This document shows positions 1-9,560 of a stretch of 64,000 bases of DNA, piece by piece. The position numbers and the translations under genes were made by a program. Under the pieces are notes generated by a model. It worked only from the letters and a program-made list of their open reading frames with translations. It was not told where the DNA came from and ran no database searches. Within the stretch, counting starts at the first letter, position 1; each line of letters opens with the position of its first letter. Source of the DNA: Streptomyces rimosus subsp. rimosus. Lineage in GTDB: Bacteria > Actinomycetota > Actinomycetes > Streptomycetales > Streptomycetaceae. The stretch spans positions 1-64,000 of the forward strand of contig NZ_JOCQ01000038.1 in NCBI RefSeq assembly GCF_000720725.1, given 5' to 3'.

Positions 1-47
1 CCTCCCTCCCACCCACCGCCAACCCCCCGGTCCGCGATACTGAGCAG

Positions 48-3000
48 GTGGGAATGCGGATAGCGGTGCTCGGGCCGGTGCGGGTTGTCGACGGGGACGG
101 GGTGCTGGTCGACATCGGGGGCGCGCGACCGCGGATGCTGCTGAGCCGGCTGGCGCTGGCAGGAGGCGAAACCGTGTCGTCCGACGCGCTCATCGACGGC
201 CTGTGGGGAACGAAACCTCCCGCAGGCGCGCTCAATTCGCTGCACGCGCTGGTGTACCGGCTGCGCAAGTCCCTGCCCGACAGCGAGCTGCTGGAGTCGT
301 CGGGAGCGGGCTACCGGCTCGCGGTGCCGAAAGCGCATCTGGACGCAGCCCGTTTCGAAGAGCTGGCGGCGCGGGGCAGTCGGGAGCTCGCCGCGGAGGC
401 CCACGAAGAGGCGGCTTCCCTGCTGGGGGAGGCACTGGCGCTGTGGCAGGGCCCGGCACTGGCCGATATACGGCAGGCCCCGTTCGCCGGTCCGGCCGCG
501 GCCCGGCTGGAGGAACTGCGCCTGGCGGCGTTCGAGAACCGCTGTGAGGCGGAGCTGCGGCTCGGCCGCCATACCGAGGTCCTGGCCGATCTGGAGGCGG
601 CGTCGGCAGACCACCCGCTGCGGGAACGACTGGCCGCGCTGCGCATGCGCGCCCTGCACATGGCGGGCCGGCAGTCCGATGCGCTGGCGGTGTTCGAGAC
701 CGTACGCGGCAGACTCGCCGACGAGCTGGGGGTCGACCCCCCGTCCGGGCTCCGCGAAGCCCACCTTGCCGTGCTGCGCGGCGACGCGGAGCCGCCCGCC
801 GTACGGCCCGCGTCGGCACCCGGCCGCCTGCCCGCGCGGCTGACCTCGTTCGTCGGCCGGGAGCGTGAGCTGGCGCTGCTCGACGGGCTGATGGAGTCCT
901 CCCGGCTGGTCACGGTCGTCGGCACCGGCGGTGTGGGCAAGACACGGCTCGCCGTGGAGGCGGCTTCCAGGCACCGGGCCCACCGGCAGGGCCGGCTGTG
1001 GCTCGTCCCGTTGGCCGGAACGCGTGGTGCCGAAGGGGTGATCGACGCCGTCCTGGGTGTGCTCAGTGCCCCGAACGTGCCACGGTCGCCCGGCGACAGC
1101 CGTACGGATCCGGTGGACCGGGTGGCGGACCTGCTCGGCGGGGGAGAGGCCGTGCTCGTCCTGGACAACTGCGAGCAGGCCGTCGACGCGGTGGCGGTGT
1201 TCGCGGAGCAGCTCCTGGAACGGCGCCCGCGGCTCACCGTCCTGGCCACCAGCAGGGAACCGCTGGAGGTCATGGGCGAGTCGCTCTGCCGCCTCGGCCC
1301 GCTGCCCCTCCCGCCCCGCGGTGCGGATCCGGTCGAGGCCGCCACGTCGGCCGCCGTACGGCTCTTCGTCGACCGGGCAGCGGCCGTACGGCCCGGCTTT
1401 ACGCCCGACGCATCCACGATGAGGGCGGTGGACGAGGTGGTGCGCAGGCTGGACGGTCTGCCGCTCGCCCTCGAACTGGCCGCGGCGCGGCTGCGGTCGA
1501 TGAGCGCCGAGCAGATCGCGCGGCGGCTGGACGACAGGTTCCGCCTGCTGTCCACGGGCAACAGGGCGGCGCAGCCGCGCCAGCGCACCCTGCACGCGGT
1601 GATCGAGTGGAGTTGGGAGCTGCTGACCGGTCAGGAGAAGGCGCTGGCACGGCGTATGGCACTCTTCCCGGCGCCGACCGGGGCCGAGGCCATCGAGGCG
1701 GTCTGCTCGGACGGGGCCCTGCCGGCCGGCGACATTCCGTATGCACTCGGCTCGCTGGTCGACAAGTCCCTCGTGGAGCGGACCGGGGACGCCTACCGGA
1801 TGCTGGAGACCGTACGGGCGTACGCGGGGGAGCGGCTCTTCGAGGCGGGTGAACGGGAAACGGTACGGGACCGTCTCGTCCGCCACTTCACCGATGCGGC
1901 CGAGCAGCACGAGCCGCTGCTGCGCTCCGCCCGGCAGCAGGACGCGTTCGCGCTCTTCGCGGCCGAGTACGACAACCTGGTGTTCGCGCTGCGGACCGCT
2001 GTCGACGGTCGGGACGCGGGCGCCGCGGCCCGGCTCCTCGGTCCGCTGTACTGGTACTGGAGCGTGCTGCGCCACGACGCGCGGGCCGACGCCCTGGTGG
2101 CCGGAGTGTGCGAGCTGGGCGACGCGCTGCCCGAAGACGCCCGCGCCGCTTTCACCGCGATCCACCTGCTGACCGGAAACGGTGGTCCGGCCCCCGACGC
2201 CGAGCGGGCGCGTGCCGTGATCGAGGACTGCGCGCGCACCGGGGCGCTGGAGCGCTATCCGATGCTGCTGCTGGTGACGCTTCCGGCGGGCGGTCTGCTC
2301 GGCCTGGACGATCTGGTCGCACGCCTGGTGGGCGAGGTGCGCGGGCGCCCGGACCGGTGGGCCACCGCCTGTACGTACCTCGTGGAAGCCTTCACCTGCC
2401 ACGATCGCGGCGACTGGGAGGGCCGCGCGAGCGCGACGGCCGGGGCTCTCCGGGAGTTCGAGGCGGCAGGCGACCACTTGTGTACGGCGATGGCGCTGGC
2501 AGGCATGGCGCAGGTGCATTCCGTGCGGGGTGAGCACGATGAGGCGGTCGCCTGCTATCAGCGCGGGCTCGCCCTCGTACCCCAGGATGAGACCCAGCAC
2601 CGGCTCGGGCTCGCCGCCGAACGGATGCGCGGCGGCGACCTGACGGGCGCGGGGCACGACATCGACCGGGCCGAGCAGGCGGCCCGGGAGCGCGGTGACG
2701 ACCTCCTCCGGCTCGGGACCCTGGCCTGCTGGGCCGACCTGCACCGACGTGCCGGAAGACTGGAACAGGCCTGTCGCCGGCTCAGTCGCATGGAGGCGAT
2801 CGGCAGGGAGACGTCGCTGCCCGATGAGGCGGTGGCGGACTGGACCGTACCGGCGCGGATGGCGGCCCACCTGGCGGCCGGCGACACCGTACGGGCACGT
2901 GAGCTGCTGCCCCGGGCCGTACGAGCGGCCTTCGCCCACCGGGACATCGCTCCGGCCGCCCAGCACCTGGCCGGGCTGCTGCTGGCGGAGAACGACCCGG

Positions 3001-3200
3001 CGGGCGCGGCCACCGCGCTCGGCATGAGCCGGGCCATCCGCGGTGCCTTCGACGAGGGCGACCCCGAACTGCGCGAACTCGCCGCCGAACTCGTGCGGCG
3101 GCTCGGCCGCGCGGAGTACGACGCGGCGTACGGCCGGGGCGCCGCCATGCCGCGGCAGGCGGCACTCGATCACCTGTGTTCGGCGGCTGACAGCGGCTGA
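48..3200 (+). CDS. AfsR/SARP-family transcriptional activator with NB-ARC ATPase and TPR-like tail
   Basis: The protein is about 1050 residues long and starts at GTG 48 or ATG 54. The N-terminus is an OmpR-like winged helix (residues ~1-95), followed by a bacterial transcriptional activation domain (~96-245). An NB-ARC-type ATPase comes next: Walker A GTGGVGKTRL near 290 and Walker B VLVLDNCEQ near 369. The remaining ~450 residues are Ala/Leu/Arg-rich helical repeats of TPR type. This is the domain order of AfsR-like 'large SARPs', which bind direct repeats upstream of antibiotic or regulatory genes. No biosynthetic operon follows directly, so the target is unknown. The usual N-terminal activator core is complete and no frameshift is seen. 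Confidence 0.9.
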   Translation: MGMRIAVLGPVRVVDGDGVLVDIGGARPRMLLSRLALAGGETVSSDALIDGLWGTKPPAGALNSLHALVYRLRKSLPDSELLESSGAGYRLAVPKAHLDAARFEELAARGSRELAAEAHEEAASLLGEALALWQGPALADIRQAPFAGPAAARLEELRLAAFENRCEAELRLGRHTEVLADLEAASADHPLRERLAALRMRALHMAGRQSDALAVFETVRGRLADELGVDPPSGLREAHLAVLRGDAEPPAVRPASAPGRLPARLTSFVGRERELALLDGLMESSRLVTVVGTGGVGKTRLAVEAASRHRAHRQGRLWLVPLAGTRGAEGVIDAVLGVLSAPNVPRSPGDSRTDPVDRVADLLGGGEAVLVLDNCEQAVDAVAVFAEQLLERRPRLTVLATSREPLEVMGESLCRLGPLPLPPRGADPVEAATSAAVRLFVDRAAAVRPGFTPDASTMRAVDEVVRRLDGLPLALELAAARLRSMSAEQIARRLDDRFRLLSTGNRAAQPRQRTLHAVIEWSWELLTGQEKALARRMALFPAPTGAEAIEAVCSDGALPAGDIPYALGSLVDKSLVERTGDAYRMLETVRAYAGERLFEAGERETVRDRLVRHFTDAAEQHEPLLRSARQQDAFALFAAEYDNLVFALRTAVDGRDAGAAARLLGPLYWYWSVLRHDARADALVAGVCELGDALPEDARAAFTAIHLLTGNGGPAPDAERARAVIEDCARTGALERYPMLLLVTLPAGGLLGLDDLVARLVGEVRGRPDRWATACTYLVEAFTCHDRGDWEGRASATAGALREFEAAGDHLCTAMALAGMAQVHSVRGEHDEAVACYQRGLALVPQDETQHRLGLAAERMRGGDLTGAGHDIDRAEQAARERGDDLLRLGTLACWADLHRRAGRLEQACRRLSRMEAIGRETSLPDEAVADWTVPARMAAHLAAGDTVRARELLPRAVRAAFAHRDIAPAAQHLAGLLLAENDPAGAATALGMSRAIRGAFDEGDPELRELAAELVRRLGRAEYDAAYGRGAAMPRQAALDHLCSAADSG

Positions 3201-3204
3201 CGGC

Positions 3205-3300
3205 CACTGGCGGTTCGAACACCGGCGGTTCATTCACCGGTGGTTCGGCCACCGGTGGTTCGGTCACCGGTGGCGACCGGTGGCGACCGGCGGTTCGGCC
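3205..3300. repeat. 15-bp tandem repeat, about four and a half units
   Basis: Units close to CACCGGTGGTTCGGC repeat every 15 bases from 3205, 3220, 3235 and 3250, then degrade into shorter CGGTGGCGAC copies up to about 3300. They start five bases after the stop of the AfsR-like gene. Because 15 is a multiple of 3, every frame reads as a periodic peptide, but no start or ribosome site makes a gene likely. Confidence 0.8.
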
Positions 3301-3450
3301 GCGACAGCCGCTGACAGCGGCCGGCCCGCACTGTCAGTACATGATCAGAGCTGTGTCATCACCGATCGGCACTGTCGTCCTCGTACCAAAAAACGGGCGG
3401 ACAACCGGATCCCGACCAGGGACCGTGGCGCCCGCAGGAGAGGAAACGAC

Positions 3451-4623
3451 ATGACGCACCCTGTCTCTGGGCACACCGGACGCGAGAAGGTCCAGCAGAT
3501 GCTCGACTGGGCGGTGGCTGAGGTGGACGTGCCCGGCATCGTCGCCGAGGTCCGCGATACCGGCGGGAGCTGGTTCGCGACGGCGGGAGTCGCCGACATC
3601 GAGACGGGCCGACCGCGCCAGGAGGGCGAGCACGTGCACGTCGGCAGCGCCGGCAAGGCGTTCACGGCCGCCGCCGTGCTGGCGCTGGAGGCCGAGGGCC
3701 GGCTGAGCATCGAGGACACGGTCGAGAAGTGGCTGCCCGGCGCCCTGGACGTCAACGGTTACGACGGCAGCGAAATCACCATCAGGCACCTGCTCAGCAA
3801 CACCGGCGGCCTGTTCATCACCGGCCTGGCGCCGGAGATCTCGCGCCGCTACGCCACCCGTTCCGCGTTCGCCGAGCACCGCTTCGACGCCTGGACCACG
3901 GACCAGCTGCTCGAACTCACGGTCTCCCAGCCCCCGATCCACGAGCCGGGCACGGCCTTCGCCTACTCCAACGGCGGCTTCTACCTCGCCGGCATGATCA
4001 TCGAGAAGGTCAGCGGCAACACCTACGCCGAAGAGGTCGCGCGCACCATCACCGAGCCCCTCGGCCTGAGCCGCACCTACGTACGTCCCGCCGACGAGAC
4101 CGGCTACCGGGAGCCGCACCCGAGGGCGTACTCGGGACTGTTCATGAAGGACGGCGTCGACCCCGCGGACATCACCGCGGACAACTGGCAGACGATGTTC
4201 GAGGGGCCCGGCCTCCCGCCCCTGGACGTCACCGAGTACAACAGCTCGTGGGCCTGGTCGGCCGGGAACGTCGTCTCCACGACCGGTGAGATGATCCAGG
4301 TGTTCAATGCCTTCGCGTCCGGCAGCCTGCTGCCGCCGGCCCAGCACCGTGAAATGTGGACCATGCTGTCCACCGAGGGCGCCAACTGGATGCCCCACTC
4401 CACGTACGGCCTCGGCGTGTTCGAACTGGACCGTGCGGTGACCGGCGGCCTGCACCTGCGCGGCATGGGCGGCAGCATGCAGGGCTCCCACCTCTTCGCC
4501 GTGGGCACCCCTGACGGTGAGCAGACGATCGTCGTCCACACCAACACCGAGCTCAAGACCTGGCAGATCCTCTTCCGGGCTCTGGAGGCCGTGTTCGGCA
4601 TCCCGGCCGTCCCGGGGGTGTGA
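3451..4623 (+). CDS. Serine hydrolase, class C beta-lactamase / D-Ala-D-Ala peptidase family (S12)
   Basis: The 390-residue product carries the SxxK nucleophile motif as SAGK near residue 66 and the YxN motif as YSN near 172. A C-terminal Gly-rich HLRGMGGSMQGS region occupies the usual third-motif position. These are the marks of the beta-lactamase-related serine hydrolases (AmpC, EstB, D-aminopeptidases). The start ATG 3451 is chosen because AGGAGAGG lies 5-12 bases upstream, although the frame is open much further 5'. No signal peptide or membrane segment is apparent, so a cytoplasmic esterase or peptidase is possible and substrate cannot be assigned. A strong hairpin follows the stop. Confidence 0.85.
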   Translation: MTHPVSGHTGREKVQQMLDWAVAEVDVPGIVAEVRDTGGSWFATAGVADIETGRPRQEGEHVHVGSAGKAFTAAAVLALEAEGRLSIEDTVEKWLPGALDVNGYDGSEITIRHLLSNTGGLFITGLAPEISRRYATRSAFAEHRFDAWTTDQLLELTVSQPPIHEPGTAFAYSNGGFYLAGMIIEKVSGNTYAEEVARTITEPLGLSRTYVRPADETGYREPHPRAYSGLFMKDGVDPADITADNWQTMFEGPGLPPLDVTEYNSSWAWSAGNVVSTTGEMIQVFNAFASGSLLPPAQHREMWTMLSTEGANWMPHSTYGLGVFELDRAVTGGLHLRGMGGSMQGSHLFAVGTPDGEQTIVVHTNTELKTWQILFRALEAVFGIPAVPGV

Positions 4624-4629
4624 CGGAAG

Positions 4630-4674
4630 GGTCCGGCCCAGCCCCGACACGGGGGTGCGGGGCCGGGCCGGACC
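4630..4674 (+). terminator. Hairpin terminator after the serine hydrolase
   Basis: A 17-bp stem with one mismatch (4630-4646 pairing with 4658-4674) and an 11-base loop begins seven bases after the stop codon. No U-tract follows, as is usual in Streptomyces. Confidence 0.75.
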
Positions 4675-4917
4675 TTGACGTCGGTGGCGGACGGATAATC
4701 GCCGCTCGTTTGGGCCATCACGCGTCCCGTATCCCGCCCGGCACCAGGCCACCGCGTACCTGCCCTGGACCGGCGAGTTCTCGGCAGGCGCGTGGATCAG
4801 CTTCCAAGCGCTCCCGAAAGCGAACGCGCTGCACACGCCCTCAAAGCCGCCTCCGGGAAGCCGAAGCCCTTAACATCAGCAAAGTCTGTCCCCTTCAGCG
4901 CCGTCCCGTCATACACG

Positions 4918-5607
4918 ATGAACGTCCAGAAAGGCCCGTCCGTGCATCGCTGGCTGTCCGAGGGGCGTCGATCGGCGGTGAGCCTGGCCGTCGCGGTGTG
5001 CGCGGCAGTGATTCTGCCCAACGACGGCGTCGTACGCATTTCGGCAATAGATGTCGGCGTGTTCGTACTTTTCTCCTACTTGCTTCCCTACCTCGCGCTC
5101 ACCTTGACGGCCTTCTTGAGCGTTGTTCCGGAGCAGGTCCGCGCCTGGGCGCAGCGCGAAGCTCGCGGCACGTTCATGCAGCGTTACGTCCTCGGGACCG
5201 CACCCGGACCGGGAGCGTCGCTGTTCATCGCGGCTGCCGCGCTGGTGGTGGCGGTGGTGTGGCTTCCCGGCCATCTCAGCACCGCTTTCTCCGCCCTTCC
5301 GCGCACGCTGGTGGCTCTTGCTCTGGTCGTCGTCGCATGGATCTGCGTGGTCGTGGCTTTCGCGGTCACCTTCCAGGCCGACAATCTCGTGGAGGACGAG
5401 CGGGCACTCGAATTCCCCGGAGAAGAGTCTCCGGCCTGGGCCGACTACGTCTATTTCGCTTTGGCGGCAATGACGACGTTCGGCACCACCGACGTCAACG
5501 TGACGTCTCGGGACATGCGGCGAACGGTGGCGGCGAACACCGTCATCGCCTTCGTCTTCAACACCGTCACGGTCGCAAGCCTGGTATCCGCACTGGGCGG
5601 TGCCTAG
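4918..5607 (+). CDS. DUF1345 family integral membrane protein
   Basis: A 229-residue hydrophobic protein with about five predicted transmembrane helices. The C-terminal stretch ADYVYFALAAMTTFGTTDVN followed by a final helix is characteristic of the DUF1345 family, whose function is unknown. ATG 4918 is preferred over upstream in-frame starts because the family begins shortly before the first helix; the region before it has no hydrophobic or conserved content. It stands alone between a terminator and a minus-strand gene. Confidence 0.8.
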   Translation: MNVQKGPSVHRWLSEGRRSAVSLAVAVCAAVILPNDGVVRISAIDVGVFVLFSYLLPYLALTLTAFLSVVPEQVRAWAQREARGTFMQRYVLGTAPGPGASLFIAAAALVVAVVWLPGHLSTAFSALPRTLVALALVVVAWICVVVAFAVTFQADNLVEDERALEFPGEESPAWADYVYFALAAMTTFGTTDVNVTSRDMRRTVAANTVIAFVFNTVTVASLVSALGGA

Positions 5608-5884
5608 CACTTCAGCACTTCAGCACTCCAGCGGTCAGGCTACGGCGTAACGCAGAAGGCCCGCACCTGTCCGAGACCCCTGCACTGCACCGAGCTGACC
5701 GTCTTGAAGTGCCGCACGTTCGGCTGAATGTCGCCGATCAGTAAACATAGACGTCCTGACGGCGGACGCTGTTCGAAGGCGACGGATGGATGTCAGTGAC
5801 GCCGTTGGGTACACCCAACGCCACAGATGAGTCGCAGGCGTGGGGCCCCGCTTAGGTGTACCGGAGCAACGATCACTCCGCTGA

Positions 5885-6448
5885 TCAAGAATTGTTGCGC
5901 TGGTTGGCTTTGAAACGCGCTTTCTTCTGACGATTCCCGCACGTGTTCATGTCGCACCATTTGCGGGTGCGGCTTTGGCTGGTGTCGAAGAAGGCGGCTT
6001 GGCAGGTGGGTGACGCGCACAAAGCCAGTTTTCCGTCTCGCTCGCCTGCGATGATACTGATCGCATCGGCGGCGATCACGCTGAGGGCATCTTCCACGCA
6101 GGAGGCCGGGCTGAGCTGCCATCGCCGCTCACCCTCGGGCGTCAGGATGGCCGCGGCCCGCCCCTGAGCGCTGCAGTCATTGATGACCTGGACAGCAGGG
6201 GCGGGGAGAGAGTCCTGGATGGCGGCTGCTGTCGCGGCGGCATGAATCGACTCCCTCAGTTCCCGAGCGAGGTCGAGCTGGGCGACGGTGCAGGAGTCAA
6301 CGGCGAGGCCGTTCACTGCCAGCCAGTCGACGAGTCGGTGCGGCACGGGAATGCGCTCCACGGCTTCACCATGACGCTCCGACAGAGTCGCCGTGAAGCT
6401 GGTCGCCAGCACCTTGCCAAGACGGAAGTCGGGGAACCCAGCACGCAT
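5885..6448 (-). CDS. CGNR zinc-finger (ABATE-domain) transcriptional regulator
   Basis: The 187-residue protein has the typical two-part layout. Residues 1-130 form the helical ABATE-like region. Residues ~140-180 hold the CGNR zinc finger, with Cys at LCASPTC and WCDMNTCGNR followed by a basic tail. Proteins of this family are putative DNA-binding regulators often encoded next to the enzyme they control. Here the start (ATG 6446-6448) is 103 bases from, and divergent to, the epoxide hydrolase start. Regulation of that gene is an inference from the arrangement. Confidence 0.85.
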   Translation of the reverse strand: MRAGFPDFRLGKVLATSFTATLSERHGEAVERIPVPHRLVDWLAVNGLAVDSCTVAQLDLARELRESIHAAATAAAIQDSLPAPAVQVINDCSAQGRAAAILTPEGERRWQLSPASCVEDALSVIAADAISIIAGERDGKLALCASPTCQAAFFDTSQSRTRKWCDMNTCGNRQKKARFKANQRNNS

Positions 6449-6551
6449 GGAACCACCTTAGCTGGTTGCCGTGTGGTCCGGAGAACTGCTAGAACCGCCA
6501 TAGCCGGTTCGCGGTGGATCGCGGCCGGCTCCGCGATGGTCAGGAGGTCTC
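6449..6551. promoter_or_regulatory. Divergent promoter region between CGNR regulator and epoxide hydrolase
   Basis: This 103-base spacer must hold both promoters. It contains two related half-sites, TTAGCTGGTT and ATAGCCGGTT, about 40 bases apart, which are candidate operator halves. A perfect AGGAGG ribosome site at 6542-6547 serves the hydrolase. Confidence 0.45.
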
Positions 6552-7724
6552 ATGCCCCGCCCAACCAGCGACGTTCAAACATTTGAAGCCCACGCGACGG
6601 ACGCCGACCTCGACGATCTGCGTGCGCGACTGGCCGCGGCGCGGCTGCCGGAGGCCGAGACGGTTGACCGTGCCGCGCCCGGCCCTCGCCGATGGGAACA
6701 GGGTGTTCCTCTCGCCGACCTCGTCGGTGTCGTGAACTACTGGCGCACCGGGTACGACTGGCGGACGTTCGAAGGGCGTCTCAACCGGATCGGCCAGTTC
6801 CGTACGACCATTGATGAACTGGGAATCCACTTCCTGCACCGCCGATCCGGGCGCGCAGATGCCACTCCGCTGATCTTGACGCACGGCTGGCCAGGCAGCA
6901 TTGCCGAGTTCATCGATGTAGTGGATGAGCTGGCAGACCCGAATGACGCAGACACGCCGGCGTTCCATGTCGTCGTCCCGTCGCTGCCGGGCTTTGGTTA
7001 CAGCGACAAGCCGGCCGCCACCGGGTGGGGGACCGAAAAGATCGCGGCCGCCTGGGTGGAACTGATGGGAAGGCTCGGCTACAGCAAGTTCGCCGCCCAC
7101 GGCGGCGACTGGGGAGGTAATATCACCACGGTTCTCGGCGGCAGGTTCCCGGCGCACGTGCTCGGCATCCACACGACGTTCGCGGAGGCGCCGCCCGGGT
7201 TGACCACGGACGGGCTGACGGCGGTCGAGCGCAAGTGGACCGAGGAAACCCGCAATTTCTGGCGCCACCGCGCGGCGTACGCGAAGCAGCAGGCGACCCG
7301 GCCGCAGACCATCGGCTACTCGCTCGTCGACTCACCGGTTGGGCTTCTTGCCTGGATCCTTGACAAGTTCGCCGAGTGGTCGGACACCGAGGACAGTCCG
7401 TTCGAGACGATTTCCATGGACAGAATTCTCGACGACGTCACCCTGTATTGGCTGACGCGGACCGGCGCATCGGCGGCCCGCATCTACTACGAGAGCCACA
7501 ATTCGCTCGACCCCGAGCTTCGGGTCGACGTCCCGTCAGCCATCAGTATGTACCCCCGGGACATCGAGAAATGTCCGCACACCTGGGCGCAGGAGCGGTA
7601 CCGGCACATCGTCCGATGGAGGTCGCCCGAAAGCGGGGGGCATTTCCCGTCGCTGGAGGTTCCCGAGTACTTCGTCAAAGACCTGCAAGAGGGTCTCGCG
7701 GCAGTGCTGGCCGCCAATCGGTGA
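6552..7724 (+). CDS. Epoxide hydrolase, microsomal-type (EHN domain) alpha/beta hydrolase
   Basis: The 390-residue protein has the N-terminal EHN extension (~residues 5-105) and then an alpha/beta-hydrolase fold. The oxyanion segment HGWPGS lies near 111, the nucleophile elbow HGGDWGG places Asp near 186, and GGHFPSLEVP near 363 carries the catalytic His. Length and motifs match bacterial relatives of mammalian microsomal epoxide hydrolase, which open epoxides to trans-diols. The start ATG sits four bases after AGGAGG. It is divergent from a CGNR regulator and is probably a single-gene transcript for detoxification or tailoring. Confidence 0.92.
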   Translation: MPRPTSDVQTFEAHATDADLDDLRARLAAARLPEAETVDRAAPGPRRWEQGVPLADLVGVVNYWRTGYDWRTFEGRLNRIGQFRTTIDELGIHFLHRRSGRADATPLILTHGWPGSIAEFIDVVDELADPNDADTPAFHVVVPSLPGFGYSDKPAATGWGTEKIAAAWVELMGRLGYSKFAAHGGDWGGNITTVLGGRFPAHVLGIHTTFAEAPPGLTTDGLTAVERKWTEETRNFWRHRAAYAKQQATRPQTIGYSLVDSPVGLLAWILDKFAEWSDTEDSPFETISMDRILDDVTLYWLTRTGASAARIYYESHNSLDPELRVDVPSAISMYPRDIEKCPHTWAQERYRHIVRWRSPESGGHFPSLEVPEYFVKDLQEGLAAVLAANR

Positions 7725-7911
7725 ACACGGCTGGGTGCCGGCACTCGATCACTGCCTGATCCGGCTCAAGGGGGGGGAATGGTTTCATCCGCCCGCTGCG
7801 GGCCCTGGAGGACTGGGTGATACCCCGAGCGTCTTGCCGCCATACATCGCATCGGCGAACGCCCCCTGGTCTCCTCCAGCGGTGTCCGCGCGTCGAGGCG
7901 GCGAGCCTGGT

Positions 7912-7965
7912 CCTGGTAGGGATCCACGTGAGTCGAAGCGGTGGGCCTGGTAGGGATCCACGTGA
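7912..7965. repeat. Direct 20-bp repeat in the 7725-8290 gene-poor gap
   Basis: CCTGGTAGGGATCCACGTGA occurs at 7912-7931 and again at 7946-7965. The rest of the 566-base gap between the epoxide hydrolase and the sigma factor shows no convincing gene apart from a possible short leader ORF near its end. Confidence 0.7.
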
Positions 7966-8198
7966 TCGGTGCCGAGCCTGCGCGGCGAGGCGGCGGGTGC
8001 CGGCCGGTCGGGCCGAGGGCAGTACCGGCATCAAGGTTAACGGTCGGTAACTTTAGGTGATCATGGAATGACTCGCAGTGCATTTTCTCGGGTGAGTGGC
8101 TGGACACCTGCACGGTCTGCGACGGCATAAGGGATGAGAGTGCTCAGGCGGTCTCAGCCGTGGGGGAGCCAGCCTTTTCGAGGAAAGTAGGTCCACAC

Positions 8199-8297
8199 AT
8201 GACCGGCGTTCCAACGCCATCCTGTCCTTCGGGGGGCGCCGCCACGCGGCGGGCGAACCCGACTCCGTCGAAGCTTCGCCCCGTGGACACGTGGTGA
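8199..8297 (+). CDS. Possible 32-codon leader ORF overlapping the sigma-factor start
   Basis: ATG 8199 follows a purine-rich AGGAAAGTAGG and opens 32 codons ending in TGA at 8295-8297. That stop overlaps the alternative GTG start 8294 of the sigma factor, which would suit translational coupling. The peptide is Pro/Arg/Thr-rich with no recognised motif. It may be chance. Confidence 0.25.
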   Translation: MTGVPTPSCPSGGAATRRANPTPSKLRPVDTW

Positions 8298-8872
8298 CGG
8301 CGAGCCGGGCCGTGACACACACGGCAGCCAACGGACAGCCGCCCATGGTCTTCGACTCGTTCGTCGCCAAGAACCGGACCGCCTACGTCAGGTGGGCCTA
8401 CACCCGACTCGGTTCCCTCGAGGACAGCCGCGACGCGGTCAACGAGGCGTTCCTGCGGCTGTACCGCCGCTGGAACGACGCGTTGGCCAGCGCCAGCACG
8501 GATGCCTACGCCTGGAAAATCCTGCACGACACAGTCGTGGACGCCCTGCGCACCCGCGACCGCAACCCGTGCAGCGGCGGGGGACTCGCCTTCGAGCCGC
8601 ACGTACGGCCCATCGCGGGAATTCCGGACCGGGAGATCGACCAGGTGCCCCTGCGTATGGAACTGCACAAGGCGATCAGCGAACTGTCCCAGCAGCAGCA
8701 GAAGTGCGTCACCTTGCACTACCTGCTCGGCTGCCCGGTGACGGAGGTCGCGCACGTCACCGGCCTGGCGGTGTCAACGGTCCACTCTCACCTGTCCTCG
8801 GCCCGTACCGCACTGGCCAAGGCGATGGGGGAAGAGGGCACCGTGCCCGACCATGAGAAAGGTGATCATTGA
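8291..8872 (+). CDS. ECF-like RNA polymerase sigma factor
   Basis: The 193-residue protein contains a sigma region 2 (residues ~20-90, with DSRDAVNEAFLRLYRRW) and a region 4 helix-turn-helix (~120-180, LHYLLGCPVTEVAHVTG then STVHSHLSSARTALAKAM). There is no region 1.1 or 3, as in group 4 (ECF) sigma factors. Starts at GTG 8291, GTG 8294 and ATG 8345 are all possible and no ribosome site decides. Its stop overlaps the next gene's ATG by one base, so the two are cotranslated. No membrane anti-sigma factor is adjacent; the downstream protein is soluble. Confidence 0.85.
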   Translation: MVTASRAVTHTAANGQPPMVFDSFVAKNRTAYVRWAYTRLGSLEDSRDAVNEAFLRLYRRWNDALASASTDAYAWKILHDTVVDALRTRDRNPCSGGGLAFEPHVRPIAGIPDREIDQVPLRMELHKAISELSQQQQKCVTLHYLLGCPVTEVAHVTGLAVSTVHSHLSSARTALAKAMGEEGTVPDHEKGDH

Positions 8873-9549
8873 TGATTGAGGACATCCTGCGCGGTGCGCA
8901 GATCCGCACCCCCGCCTACACCCCGGCCCAGCAGGCTGAAGACGACCGCCTGCTGCGCGAGCGCATCAACGCCGTCGTGCGGCGCAAGGAACTTGCCGTG
9001 CTGATGGGCGCGTCCACCTGGCTCGGCCCGGACTCGCCGGAACTGGCCGGGCTGATCATCCAGGGGGACGCCCCGGCCGGCGAAGCGGTCCGGTCCCGCG
9101 CCCGCGACGACCTGACCGCCTTGTGCAACCTGGCCCTCCGGGCCCCCGGCGCCACCGACCGCCTGACGAACTTCGTCGTGGGCGATGTCCGCAGTACCGA
9201 CTACCGGGGAGCGCTGGTCTTCGGCTGCCTGCTCTACCTCGGAGGGCACGCCGACACCGCACGCTTCTGGTGGCGCTACGCGGCCGGAGCGGAGAATACC
9301 CAGGCGGCCTACTGCCTCTTCCTGGAAGGCCTGGTCCGCGGTGACCTCGGTGAGGCCGTGTACTGCTTCCGGCATTACGACGCGGGAGCCTTCCTGTGCG
9401 AACAGGACGACGAGAGCAGCCTGAGAGGGCCCGACACCCGCGCCGAGGAACTTGAGACACGACTCGGCGACTGCGTCACCGAGGTCGACACCCGCAGGCA
9501 GGGAGCCGTTCTGATCCCGGAGAAGTTCCTGACCGAGCTCGTCGGCTGA
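8872..9549 (+). CDS. Conserved-looking hypothetical protein coupled to the sigma factor
   Basis: A 225-residue soluble protein starting at ATG 8872, inside the TGATG overlap with the sigma-factor stop. It is mostly helical. The middle part (residues ~100-170) looks like TPR/Sel1-type pairs, with GCLLYLGGHADTARFWWRYA and then AAYCLFLEGLVRGDLGEAVY. It has no transmembrane segment or zinc motif, so it is not a standard anti-sigma factor. Close coupling suggests it modulates or is used with the sigma factor; this is inferred from context only. Confidence 0.75.
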   Translation: MIEDILRGAQIRTPAYTPAQQAEDDRLLRERINAVVRRKELAVLMGASTWLGPDSPELAGLIIQGDAPAGEAVRSRARDDLTALCNLALRAPGATDRLTNFVVGDVRSTDYRGALVFGCLLYLGGHADTARFWWRYAAGAENTQAAYCLFLEGLVRGDLGEAVYCFRHYDAGAFLCEQDDESSLRGPDTRAEELETRLGDCVTEVDTRRQGAVLIPEKFLTELVG

Positions 9550-9560
9550 CCCGGTACCGA

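Noticed and set aside
3043..3450. 5' extension of the serine hydrolase through the tandem repeat
   Set aside because: Translation is low complexity (HRWFGHRW) and overlaps the AfsR-like gene; AGGAG before ATG 3451 decides the start.
7912..7965. Possible CRISPR or attachment-site repeat
   Set aside because: Only two copies with a 14-base spacer and no cas or integrase gene nearby.
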